Below are positions 1 through 9,092 of a stretch of 64,000 bases of DNA, piece by piece. The position numbers were made by a program, and so were the translations under genes. Source of the stretch: Qipengyuania marincola (GTDB lineage: Bacteria; Pseudomonadota; Alphaproteobacteria; Sphingomonadales; Sphingomonadaceae); NCBI RefSeq assembly GCF_029688625.1, contig NZ_JARULC010000001.1:868001-932000 (forward strand), written 5' to 3'. The notes beneath the pieces are model-generated. The model was not told the DNA's origin and searched no databases. It saw nothing but the letters and a program-made list of their open reading frames with translations. Position 1 is the first letter of the stretch. Every line of letters starts with the position of its first letter.

Positions 1-720
1 GCGCTCGGGTTCGAAGGGCTATCTACGCTCGACGGCCGGGATGCCGGCGTGATCGCGCGTCGTTCGTCCTCCAGCTGGAAGCTCACCACCCGTGCTGCGA
101 GCGGTCACAGCTCCGGCATTTTCTCCGATGACGCCGGCTACGGTGCAATCTACGAGATGGCCCGGATTCTCGACCGGTTTCGGGCAGAACTTCCCGAGGA
201 GAACGCAACCTTCAACATCGGTCTCCTCGCGGGTGGAACGCCCGCCGAGCTGGCCGAGGACGAGCTCTCCGCGACCACTGAGGGCAAGACCAATATCATT
301 CCCTCCATCGCCATAGCGCGTGGCGATCTGCGCACTCTTACGAGCGAGCAGGACGAGCGCATCGTGGCGAAGATGCGTGCGATCGTCGCCGATCATTTGC
401 CCGGGACCAGTGCCGAGTTCGAATTCGAATCGCGCTATCCACCGATGGCACCGACAGACGGCAATCGCGATTTGCTCGCACAGCTCAACCGCATCAATGC
501 CGATCTCGGACTGGACGAGCAGCTGCCCTATCCGCCGTCGCGCCGCGGGGCGGCCGACATCAGTTTCGTCGCGCCCTATGTCGACGGCCTCGCCGGGATG
601 GGGCCCGGTGGTGGCGGGAGCCATGCGGAGGGCGAATATGTCGATTTGCCGACCATCGCGCGGCAGGCCAAGCGCACGGCAATCCTGATAGGCAGGTTGG
701 CCAAGCAACCGCGTGACTAG
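1..720 (+). CDS. M20-family metallopeptidase (3' part only)
   Basis: The reading frame is open from the first base, so the start codon lies outside the window; about 239 codons are visible. The visible part contains the M20 dimerisation (lid) domain, with SGHSSG near its beginning, and then the end of the catalytic domain. RRGAADISF and GGGSHAEGEYVDL there match the C-terminal metal-binding segment of carboxypeptidase G2/ArgE-type enzymes, with the His in SHAEGE as the expected zinc ligand. The N-terminal ligands and any signal peptide are not visible, so substrate and location cannot be told. Its TAG stop lies inside the start of the next gene (8-bp overlap), which suggests co-transcription. 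Confidence 0.85.
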   Translation, partial: ALGFEGLSTLDGRDAGVIARRSSSSWKLTTRAASGHSSGIFSDDAGYGAIYEMARILDRFRAELPEENATFNIGLLAGGTPAELAEDELSATTEGKTNIIPSIAIARGDLRTLTSEQDERIVAKMRAIVADHLPGTSAEFEFESRYPPMAPTDGNRDLLAQLNRINADLGLDEQLPYPPSRRGAADISFVAPYVDGLAGMGPGGGGSHAEGEYVDLPTIARQAKRTAILIGRLAKQPRD

Positions 721-1585
721 GTTTCGCGGGCTGGCTGCGCTGCTGCTGGCGGCCACCCTGGGAGGGTGCGCCACCGGCCCCTCGGCACCGTCGCCGCAGC
801 TCGGCGCGCCATCGTTCTACACCAAGCAGGTGGCCGCACGCGGCATCCCGATCCTCTCTTCGGCCAGGGTAATCGATGAGGCTCTGGTTGCGGCGCGCGC
901 CATGACGCGCGACATGTTCGCGCATCGCCCCGAACTGGCGAAATGGCTCGCCGTCAACGATTACCGTGTCGCGATCATGGCGGTGGACGAGGCGTTGCTC
1001 GATCTTCCGGAAAATGCCGATTGGAAAAAGCCAGCCTTTGACGATCCGCGCCTGACCCGGTGCGAGCGCAAGCTTTACGACACGCGGATCGGACGGCTGT
1101 CGGACCGCGAATACTGGGACAATCGCGCCCGCGCGATCGGTGGCGAGCGGACGGTGGGGTCCGAAGAGGACGTGCTCGGCCTGCCGGCGAGTCGCTATTA
1201 CGGCGAGACGATTTTCGTGCACGAGATGGCGCATAACGTCCTGTTTGCGATCAACGCGGTCGATCCGGCGCTCTATGCGCGGGTACAGGCGGCCTATGAC
1301 AACGCGATCGCGAGCGATCTCTGGCTCAATGAATACACCACCACGACCATCCAGGAATACTGGGCGGAAGGCACGCAATTCTGGTTCGATTCCAACCGTC
1401 TCCAGGCTTTCGACGGTCGCCGCATCCTCAATCATCAGGACCTCGCCGCCTACGACCCGCAGCTCTATGCGGCGCTGGCCGAGGCCTATGGTACCCGGCA
1501 CCGGCTCGATGGCGATCCGTTCTGGCAGCATCCAGCGCGCGTGCCGCCGGGGCCGTTGCCCGAGAACACCGCCGAAGTCTGCTAG
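713..1585 (+). CDS. putative lipoprotein with HExxH metalloprotease-like motif
   Basis: A protein of 290 residues starting at GTG inside the end of the M20 gene. The N-terminus is a lipoprotein signal (hydrophobic stretch, then LGGC with Cys19). A zinc-protease-like HEMAH motif lies at residues 170-174. It is followed 40-50 residues later by EYWAEGTQFW, where Glu215 or Glu219 could be the third metal ligand, as in gluzincins. I do not recognise the family and no other domain is evident. Likely role, by inference: an envelope-anchored metal-dependent hydrolase. The gene is convergent with the cyclophilin gene and their stop codons overlap in one CTAG. Confidence 0.75.
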   Translation: MTRFRGLAALLLAATLGGCATGPSAPSPQLGAPSFYTKQVAARGIPILSSARVIDEALVAARAMTRDMFAHRPELAKWLAVNDYRVAIMAVDEALLDLPENADWKKPAFDDPRLTRCERKLYDTRIGRLSDREYWDNRARAIGGERTVGSEEDVLGLPASRYYGETIFVHEMAHNVLFAINAVDPALYARVQAAYDNAIASDLWLNEYTTTTIQEYWAEGTQFWFDSNRLQAFDGRRILNHQDLAAYDPQLYAALAEAYGTRHRLDGDPFWQHPARVPPGPLPENTAEVC

Positions 1586-2220
1586 TCCGTGACGCTCTCT
1601 ATCCGGCGCGCGTCGATGATCGTTACCGGTTGCGCCAGCATCTGGCCTTTCATCCAGCCTTCGCCCTTGTCCGGATCGGTCGGCATGGCATGAATGGCCT
1701 CTACCACGTCCATGCCATCGACGACCTGTCCGAAAGCGGCGAAACCGGCGCGCACTTCCGGATCGGCGCTGGTCGGGTCGGCATCCATGCTCGGCTCGTC
1801 CTGCAGGAGGATGGAGAAATCGCCGGTCGCGGTTCCCGGCGCGTAGCGTGCCATCGAGAGCGCGCCGCGCTTGTGCAGCACGCCGGTCTCGCTGGTCGGT
1901 TCGTGCGCGATCGGGTCCAGCGTTCGCTCGGGATCGTACTGGGTCCCCGCCTGGATCAGCCCGTTGGGCTGTTCGCCCCAGTCGAGCACCATGGCGCGAT
2001 AGAAAACCGTGCCATCGAAGCGGTCCTCGTCGACGTAGCGCAGGAAATTCGCGGCCGTGACCGGCGCTCGCTCGGTCTCGATGGCCACGGTGATGTCGCC
2101 CGCACTGGTCTCCAGCACCACGCGCGTCGTCTCCGGCGCCGGGGCAGGGACATCGGCAGTTTGCGCTGCAAGGGGGGAGACAGGTAGGGCGAGGGCGGCA
2201 ATTGCGAATCGGAATGACAT
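1582..2220 (-). CDS. periplasmic peptidyl-prolyl cis-trans isomerase, cyclophilin type
   Basis: Cyclophilins isomerise X-Pro bonds and assist folding; this one carries a signal peptide (MSFRFAIAALALPVSPLAAQ), so it should act in the periplasm. The core contains ITVAIETERAPVTAANF, FDGTVFYRAM (catalytic Arg) and GTATGDFSILL, which correspond to the usual cyclophilin blocks, and the C-terminus has VVDGMDVVEAI. The ATG at 2220 is chosen over an ATG 12 codons upstream because the signal peptide begins there. The length of 212 residues is normal for a single-domain periplasmic cyclophilin. Confidence 0.9.
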   Translation of the reverse strand: MSFRFAIAALALPVSPLAAQTADVPAPAPETTRVVLETSAGDITVAIETERAPVTAANFLRYVDEDRFDGTVFYRAMVLDWGEQPNGLIQAGTQYDPERTLDPIAHEPTSETGVLHKRGALSMARYAPGTATGDFSILLQDEPSMDADPTSADPEVRAGFAAFGQVVDGMDVVEAIHAMPTDPDKGEGWMKGQMLAQPVTIIDARRIESVTD

Positions 2221-2260
2221 GGCCGGGAGGATGCCACGATCGGGCCCGGATCGCATAGGC

Positions 2261-2821
2261 TCAGATCACCCCGGCGATCATTCCGCGCTCCGCGGCCTCG
2301 TCGCAATCGAGGTACCAGTTGTCAGGGGCCTTGTCGCGAACCTCCTCGAACGTCACCTCCGATCCATCGACGATATCGCGAAAGCCCTGCTCCTCGATGT
2401 CGATCGAATGCTCGATTTCATGCAGGGCGGCCTTGAGCTGTGCCGTGCAGCTCCTCAGCGGGCCGCTCAGATTGATCGTCTTGGCGATCTGGCGCTCGTG
2501 CAACAGGATGCTCGAACCCTTGGTCAGGAACCGGCAATCGACCGGGAAGCCCGCCATGAAGGTCGCCCCGGCCGAATAGACCGCGGTCTTGCCGAGGAAG
2601 TAGATCGTGCGCCCGGCATCCCGGATCAGGCGCACGTCATCGGCCATTGCGCGGGCGACTTCCGGATTGCCGCCCAGCGTGGTGAGGGCGATCACCAGCG
2701 GCCCGTCCTGAGGCGCGGCGGCAAGCTGGCTGCGGAACTCGGCATACATCGCCTCGTCGACATTGCCGATGAGTCGCAATTGCGGCGCGGTCAGGACTTT
2801 CTGGCGATCGGTGTCGTTCAT
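2261..2821 (-). CDS. ClpP-like serine protease (S14 family)
   Basis: A protein of 186 residues with the ClpP fold pattern: TTLGGNPEVARAM (oxyanion-hole region), TAVYSAGATFMAG with candidate nucleophile Ser83, SSILLHERQ with His108, and PDNWYLDCDEAAERGMI, where Asp167 fits the third catalytic residue. It is divergent from housekeeping ClpP1 and no clpX or clpA is adjacent, so I assign it only to the ClpP-like family; its targets and partner ATPase are unknown. The ATG at 2821 is preferred because a GAGG lies at good spacing upstream. It is divergently oriented to the BlaI-type repressor gene. Confidence 0.8.
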   Translation of the reverse strand: MNDTDRQKVLTAPQLRLIGNVDEAMYAEFRSQLAAAPQDGPLVIALTTLGGNPEVARAMADDVRLIRDAGRTIYFLGKTAVYSAGATFMAGFPVDCRFLTKGSSILLHERQIAKTINLSGPLRSCTAQLKAALHEIEHSIDIEEQGFRDIVDGSEVTFEEVRDKAPDNWYLDCDEAAERGMIAGVI

Positions 2822-2908
2822 CGGCAATCCTCGTTCCTTGGTAGATGGCAGGCCACCAGCGTTCGTAAGGCGAGGGCGTTCCATGATATACCTTCAGCAA
2901 AAGGTGTT

Positions 2909-2939
2909 TACATGCGTAGTCGGAACGGCTACACACGTA
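2909..2939. promoter_or_regulatory. two candidate BlaI/MecI-type operator sites
   Basis: Two copies of the interrupted palindrome TAC-N4-GTA lie at 2909-2918 (TACATGCGTA) and 2930-2939 (TACACACGTA). They are 21 bp apart, about two helical turns, and lie 34-64 bp upstream of the BlaI-like start codon. Known BlaI and MecI operators contain TACA-N2-TGTA cores, so these fit autoregulation by the downstream repressor. The divergent ClpP-like gene could be controlled as well. Binding is inferred from sequence only. Confidence 0.5.
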
Positions 2940-2972
2940 ATCGATACCGAGAAGTACGTGGGGAGTGAAGCA

Positions 2973-3362
2973 ATGGCGAAGCGCAAGGACGGTCCCGGCG
3001 ACCGCATCAGCGAAGCCGAACATGCCGTGATGGAAGTGTTGTGGGAACGCAGCCCCATGAGCGCGGCCGATGTCTGCGACCGTGTCTGCGCCGATCGCGA
3101 CTGGTCCATGCCCACTGTCAAGACCCTGCTCAGTCGTCTGGTATCGAAAGGCGCCCTCGGCACCGAGCCGGTGGGCCGAAAGTTTCTCTACAGTCCCCTC
3201 ATAGAGCGGTCCGACTATGTCGGCACGGAAAGCCGTCGCCTGGTCGAACGGCTGTTCGGCGGGCGGGCAGCGCCGCTTTTCGCCCAGCTTGCCGAGAATG
3301 AGGCGTTGAGTGATAAGGATATCGACGAGATCGAGGCGCTCTTGAGGGAGATGCGCAAATGA
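2973..3362 (+). CDS. BlaI/MecI/CopY-family transcriptional repressor
   Basis: A winged-helix repressor of 129 residues. The N-terminal half (ISEAEHAVMEVLWERSPMSAADV, then WSMPTVKTLLSRLVSKG) is the typical BlaI/MecI DNA-binding domain; the C-terminal part supplies dimerisation and the site cut by a partner protease. The ATG at 2973 follows a GGAG sequence. It overlaps the M56 protease-sensor gene by ATGA, the classical arrangement of a BlaI-BlaR1 pair. Two TAC-N4-GTA sites upstream are candidate operators. No beta-lactamase gene adjoins, so the inducing signal need not be a beta-lactam. Confidence 0.92.
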   Translation: MAKRKDGPGDRISEAEHAVMEVLWERSPMSAADVCDRVCADRDWSMPTVKTLLSRLVSKGALGTEPVGRKFLYSPLIERSDYVGTESRRLVERLFGGRAAPLFAQLAENEALSDKDIDEIEALLREMRK

Positions 3363-5086
3363 CCGAGCTCCTGCGAGAGTATTGGGACTGGTTCCTGCTG
3401 GACACGCTGGTGTGGACCGGCGCGCTGATCGCCCTCGTCCTGCTGATCCGACGCCCTGTCGCGCGACATCTCGGTGCCGGGGCGGCGTACTCGCTATGGG
3501 CGCTTCCGGCATTCAGGCTCGTCATGCCGCCTCTCACCCTGCCGCAATGGATGGCTCCCTCCCTCGCAGAGCCTGTGCAGGCACAGGACCCTGCTGCCGC
3601 GACCGCTGCTGCCATGGACTTCGCGCAATTTGCCCCGATAGAGATGGCTGGTGCCGCGCCGGTCCTGGCCGAGCCGACCGATTTCACGACGCCGCTGGCG
3701 ATCGTGTGGCTGGTTGGCGCGATGATCTTTCTTGCGCGGCGTTTCTGGCTCTACGGCCGCTTGCGCAGCGAATTGCTCGACGATGCGGTGCCTGTGGGTG
3801 AGGTCGGCAGCATTCGCCTCGTCGAAACGCCCGCAATCTCCGGTCCGCTGGCATTCGGCGTGCGCGACAAGGTCATCGCGTTGCCTTCGGGCTTCATGAC
3901 CGGCCGCGACCGGGTCGCGCGCGACCTCGCCATTGCGCATGAACTGGCACACCATCGCGGGCACGATTTGCTCGCCAACATCCTGTTGCAGCCGCTGTTT
4001 GCGGCGCATTGGTTCAACCCCTTGGGCTATATGGGCTGGACCGCCCTGCGCCGCGACCAGGAAGCAGCCTGCGACGCGCGCGTGGTCGCTGCCCGTCCGC
4101 GCGAAGAACGCGCGGTTTATGCAGGGGTTATCGCAGATTACGCACGCCGTCCGCAGGCAGCGAGGCGCCTGGCGCTCGCCGCGCCGATGGCGTGTCCGGT
4201 TTTGGGGGACAAATCCATCATTCACCGATTGAGGAATTTGTCCATGGATGACGTAACACCGCGCCGCCGCATGGTCGCGCGCTCGGGCATTGCCGCTGCC
4301 TTGCTGGCTCTGCCGATGACCGCTTCGATATGCTATTCAAGTGCGCTCGCCTCGCCGCTCGATGCACGGCTCGCCGCCGCCGAGGTGCCACCGCCGCCGC
4401 AAGCGCCGCTGCCGCCGGAAGCACCGGAACCTCCGCTGCCGCCCGAAGCCCCGCTTGCCCCGCCGGCACCGAACGCGGCCGAGATCTGGTTCGATGAGCA
4501 ACGCGATGAGTTGCGTGAAGAACGGCGCGAAGAGCGCGCCGAGCGACAGCTGGAGCGCCAGGAACGCCGGATCGAACGAGCCGAACAGCTGCGCGAGGCG
4601 CGTGTCGAGGCGCGTCGCGATTGGGAAGAGGGCCGCAAGGAATGGGCGCGCGGCAGGATCGCCTATGCCGAAGGTCGCAAGCAGTGGGCGGAGGGCCGCG
4701 TACAGTGGGCCGAGGGGCGCAAACAATGGGCCGAAGGTCGCGTGCAGCACGCCGTAGCCCGCAGCGATCACGCCAAGGCCGAGGCGCAAGCGTACGGCTG
4801 GAGCGAAGCGAACCAGCGGGAAATCGAAAAGACCGTCGAATTGGCGCTCAGGCATGTTCCCAAGGTCGTCGAATCCTGCCGTTATCCCGACCAGCCGGTC
4901 ACGAGCCTCGAGGCGAGCGACGGTTCGGTCGTGATGTATGTTTGTGAAACCGCCGGCGATCGGATCGCGTTGAAGGCACTCAAGTCCGCCCGCGCGGGGA
5001 TCGCCGCAAGCACGAATTTGTCGGATGAGACGCGCCGCGAAATCCTGCGCGAGCTCGATTCCGAAATTGCTCAGCTTTCGCGCTAA
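3359..5086 (+). CDS. M56-family (BlaR1-like) membrane sensor protease with periplasmic heptad repeats
   Basis: 575 residues. The N-terminal third has several membrane segments and the zinc motif HELAHH at residues 194-199, as in BlaR1/MecR1 proteases that inactivate their BlaI partner. A further hydrophobic segment near residue 310 is followed by a Pro/Glu-rich linker, a charged Arg/Glu coiled-coil-like stretch and six heptads of the type RKQWAEG (residues about 426-467). A C-terminal domain of about 90 residues contains two Cys (ESCRYP, VMYVCET). The penicillin-binding sensor domain of true BlaR1 is absent, so the signal is different and unknown. Translation is coupled to the repressor gene by ATGA. 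Confidence 0.88.
   Translation: MTELLREYWDWFLLDTLVWTGALIALVLLIRRPVARHLGAGAAYSLWALPAFRLVMPPLTLPQWMAPSLAEPVQAQDPAAATAAAMDFAQFAPIEMAGAAPVLAEPTDFTTPLAIVWLVGAMIFLARRFWLYGRLRSELLDDAVPVGEVGSIRLVETPAISGPLAFGVRDKVIALPSGFMTGRDRVARDLAIAHELAHHRGHDLLANILLQPLFAAHWFNPLGYMGWTALRRDQEAACDARVVAARPREERAVYAGVIADYARRPQAARRLALAAPMACPVLGDKSIIHRLRNLSMDDVTPRRRMVARSGIAAALLALPMTASICYSSALASPLDARLAAAEVPPPPQAPLPPEAPEPPLPPEAPLAPPAPNAAEIWFDEQRDELREERREERAERQLERQERRIERAEQLREARVEARRDWEEGRKEWARGRIAYAEGRKQWAEGRVQWAEGRKQWAEGRVQHAVARSDHAKAEAQAYGWSEANQREIEKTVELALRHVPKVVESCRYPDQPVTSLEASDGSVVMYVCETAGDRIALKALKSARAGIAASTNLSDETRREILRELDSEIAQLSR
4634..4759 (+). repeat. 21-bp in-frame repeat, six units, in the M56 sensor gene
   Basis: Six successive 21-bp units each encode a heptad: RKEWARG, RIAYAEG, RKQWAEG, RVQWAEG, RKQWAEG, RVQHAVA. 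Units 3 to 5 are nearly identical at protein level but differ at third codon positions, so the repeat is kept by protein selection rather than being a fresh duplication. The Trp/Gln/Glu pattern suggests a long amphipathic helix in the part expected to face the periplasm. Confidence 0.85.
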
Positions 5087-5104
5087 GAGCGCCTGATGGA
5101 ATGA

Positions 5105-5134
5105 GGGGCGGCCGCCGGTTTCGGCGGTCGCCCC
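5105..5134. terminator. strong hairpin between convergent genes, probable bidirectional terminator
   Basis: A 13-bp stem (GGGGCGGCCGCCG paired with CGGCGGTCGCCCC, one G-T pair) closes a GTTT loop. It lies between the stop of the M56 gene and the convergent YpfJ-like gene. Only a short CCTTTC follows on the plus strand, so the U-tract is weak. The position between two convergent stops supports a terminator. Confidence 0.65.
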
Positions 5135-5146
5135 GATCCTTTCACC

Positions 5147-5992
5147 CTAACTGATCGCGGTAATCCGGTCGCAGGCGCGATCGTCGCCCTGCAGGCCAAG
5201 TCGCAGTGCCTGGCTGCGCTGTTCGCTCGTGCCGTGAGTGAAGTTCTCGCTCGACACGCGACCTCCGGTCAGCCGGTCGTCGCCGATCGCCGCGGCGGCT
5301 TGCATGCCTTCTTCGATATCGCCCGGCTCGATGAGGTTGCGGTTCTTGCCGGCCCAGACCCCAGCGTAGCAATCCGCCTGCAACTCCATCAGGACGTTGA
5401 GCTGGTTCGCCTGACGCGGATTGGCCTGCTGCGCACTGCGGATCTGGCCTGAGATGCCGGTGATTGTCTGGACGTGATGCCCGTATTCGTGCGCCACGAC
5501 ATAGAGTCGTGCGAAGTCGCCGCCATTGCCAGCCATTTGCGCAAGCTGGTCGTAGAAACTCGTATCGATGTAGATGCGCTGATCGGCTGGGCAATAGAAC
5601 GGGCCCAAGCCGCTCGATGCCGGCCCGCATTCGGTATTGAACCGGCCGCTGACGAAGTCGAGCCCGGGTGTCTGGAACTGGTCGCCGAGGCCCTGCTGTT
5701 GGAAGGTTCGCGCCCAGGTCTCGTTGAGCGAGGTCAGTGCATTGCAGGTCTCGCGCGCATATTCGTTGGCAGTACACAGAGCCTGCTCGTCCTGCGTTCC
5801 GGCGCTTTGGGTTGCCTGACCCTGCTGCATGCCTTCGACGGTGGCGGCGGTCTGCATCGGGTCGAGCCCGAAGACGAAATAGCCCAGTGCGGCGATGACG
5901 ATGGTCCCGCAGCCGATGCCGCCGGCCTTGCCCACGCCGCCTCCGCGACTGCCGACATCGATCTTGCTGGTGTCGAACGGATTGAGCCGCAT
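5147..5992 (-). CDS. neutral zinc metallopeptidase, YpfJ-like
   Basis: 281 residues. A Gly-rich cytoplasmic start (MRLNPFDTS, GGGVGKAGG) precedes one membrane helix (GCGTIVIAALGYFVFGL), so the catalytic part should be periplasmic. YVVAHEYGHHVQ supplies the HExxH zinc motif (His168, Glu169, His172). MELQADCYAGVWA further on carries a probable third ligand, as in the YpfJ/Zn_peptidase family. The ATG at 5992 has a GGGGATAGG upstream. The substrate is unknown. It diverges from the 3-hydroxybutyrate dehydrogenase gene, with about 95 bp between the start codons. Confidence 0.9.
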   Translation of the reverse strand: MRLNPFDTSKIDVGSRGGGVGKAGGIGCGTIVIAALGYFVFGLDPMQTAATVEGMQQGQATQSAGTQDEQALCTANEYARETCNALTSLNETWARTFQQQGLGDQFQTPGLDFVSGRFNTECGPASSGLGPFYCPADQRIYIDTSFYDQLAQMAGNGGDFARLYVVAHEYGHHVQTITGISGQIRSAQQANPRQANQLNVLMELQADCYAGVWAGKNRNLIEPGDIEEGMQAAAAIGDDRLTGGRVSSENFTHGTSEQRSQALRLGLQGDDRACDRITAIS

Positions 5993-6087
5993 CCTATCCC
6001 CTTTCCCCTTCGGGCCGATGGCCGCGCAGACTTGTCTATTACCCCGGTTGGGGGCAACGCATGGCAAGACAACGCCCGGAGGTCCAA

Positions 6088-6843
6088 ATGTTTCTTGAAG
6101 GTAAGCGCGCTCTCGTTACCGGTTCGACCAGCGGAATTGGCCTCGCCATTGCGCGTGCGCTGGCGGCGGAGGGCGCCGAAATTGTCCTGAACGGCTTCGG
6201 CGACGAGGCCGAGATCGCCAAGCTGTGCGACGAGTTGGGCGCGACCCATTCCGGCGCGGACCTTACCGATGCGGCGCAAATCGAAACGATGATGGCCGCG
6301 GCGGGCGACATCGACATCCTCGTCAACAACGCTGGCGTGCAGCACGTTTCACCGGTGGAGGACTTCCCGGTCGACAAATGGAACCTGATCATCGCCCTGA
6401 ACCTGACAGCTGCCTTCCACACCACGCGTCTTGCTGTGCCCGGCATGAAGAAAAAGGGCTGGGGGCGGATAATCAATACCGCCAGCGCCCATTCCAAGAT
6501 CGCCTCGCCCTTCAAGAGCGCCTACAATGCCAGCAAGCACGGAATTGCGGGCTTCACCAAGACGATCGCGCTCGAGCTTGCAGAGCACGGGATAACCGCC
6601 AATTGCGTCAGTCCCGGATACGTCTGGACTCCGCTGATCGAGGGTCAGATCCCCGATACGATGAAGGCGCGCGGCCTGACCCGCGACGAGGTCATCAATG
6701 ACGTGCTGCTGGTAAAGCAGGCCACCAAGAAGTTCGTGCAGCCCGAAGAAATCGGTGCTCTGGCGACCTTCCTCTGCCGTGACGAGGCGCAGAATGTGAA
6801 CGGCGCCAACTGGAGCATCGATGGCGGCTGGACCGCGGAATAG
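6088..6843 (+). CDS. bdhA: 3-hydroxybutyrate dehydrogenase (SDR family)
   Basis: Interconverts 3-hydroxybutyrate and acetoacetate with NAD, usually in polyhydroxybutyrate or ketone-body use. This 251-residue SDR has the Rossmann motif TGSTSGIG, NNAG, and the catalytic set Ser133, Tyr146 and Lys150 (SAYNASK). The C-terminus FVQPEEIGALATFLC followed by SIDGGWTAE is the characteristic 3-hydroxybutyrate dehydrogenase ending, which separates it from other SDRs. The ATG at 6088 has GGAGG at good spacing; an upstream in-frame start does not. No phb genes adjoin, so the exact substrate rests on family resemblance. Confidence 0.85.
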   Translation: MFLEGKRALVTGSTSGIGLAIARALAAEGAEIVLNGFGDEAEIAKLCDELGATHSGADLTDAAQIETMMAAAGDIDILVNNAGVQHVSPVEDFPVDKWNLIIALNLTAAFHTTRLAVPGMKKKGWGRIINTASAHSKIASPFKSAYNASKHGIAGFTKTIALELAEHGITANCVSPGYVWTPLIEGQIPDTMKARGLTRDEVINDVLLVKQATKKFVQPEEIGALATFLCRDEAQNVNGANWSIDGGWTAE

Positions 6844-6944
6844 GCTCTTCGCGCCCCTCGGCCACAATTCTGCCTTTTTTGGAACCGACGCTGCGCCTCC
6901 GCATTGTCTGGATAATATCCCATTGTTCAGAAGGAGGAATTTTC

Positions 6945-7220
6945 ATGAAGAAGCTTATCATTTTCGCCGCTGCCGCCCCGCTCGCCCTCGCTGCCTGTGG
7001 TCAGGACAGCGCCGTCGAAGAGCAGGGCGACATGCTTGAAGAGCGCGCCGATGCCGTAGAGAACATCGGTGACGATCGTGCAGGCGAGCTTGAGGAAATG
7101 GCCGACGAGGCCCCGACCGACGCGCAGGAAGATGCGCTGAACGCTCGTGCCGAAGAAGTTGACGACATCGGCGACGAGCGGGCCGACGCGCTGAACGAGC
7201 GCGCCGACGAAATGGAGTAA
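6945..7220 (+). CDS. small acidic-repeat lipoprotein
   Basis: 91 residues, preceded by a near-perfect ribosome binding site (AAGGAGGA, 6931-6938). The first 17 residues form a lipoprotein signal ending in LAAC. The mature part is strongly acidic and built from imperfect repeats of the type DDIGDERADALNERADE, seen three times with variation, which should form a helix. Function is not recognised. With its own strong ribosome binding site and a good terminator directly after it, the gene looks like an independently expressed, possibly abundant envelope lipoprotein. Confidence 0.85.
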   Translation: MKKLIIFAAAAPLALAACGQDSAVEEQGDMLEERADAVENIGDDRAGELEEMADEAPTDAQEDALNARAEEVDDIGDERADALNERADEME

Positions 7221-8825
<1,605 letters not shown>

Positions 8826-8828
8826 GTC

Positions 8829-9092
8829 ATGGTCGAAGTCATTCCGTTCATGCTCTTCGTCCTGAAGATATTGGGCGATGATCCGGTAGCGGTAACGCTG
8901 GAACGTCAGCCGGCGCTTTTCGCGAGCGAAGAAGAGTGTCTTGCCGCTGCCGACGCCATGCTCGACGATATCGCTCGTCGCGCTCATCGCGAGCGCCGAG
9001 ACCTGCGGCACTGGTGCCTGCCGGTTCCGGGTCCGGACGAATTCGCTGATCTTTTCGAAGGCGAGCCCTCTGAGGCGCGCGAGCGGTCATGA
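8829..9092 (+). CDS. conserved-looking hypothetical protein upstream of rsmB
   Basis: 87 residues with a short hydrophobic start (VIPFMLFVLKIL) followed by a charged body rich in Glu, Arg and Asp. It sits 3 bp after guaB and overlaps the rsmB start by ATGA, so it is probably translated as part of a guaB-rsmB unit. No domain is recognised. The overlaps on both sides support a real gene. Confidence 0.65.
   Translation: MVEVIPFMLFVLKILGDDPVAVTLERQPALFASEEECLAAADAMLDDIARRAHRERRDLRHWCLPVPGPDEFADLFEGEPSEARERS

Noticed and set aside
4634-4759. Possible CRISPR-like or minisatellite array
   Set aside because: The 21-bp units are contiguous, in frame and code for heptads; there are no spacers.
3359-5086. 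Beta-lactam resistance regulator (BlaR1 proper)
   Set aside because: The penicillin-binding domain is missing and no beta-lactamase gene adjoins, so only the protease family is supported.
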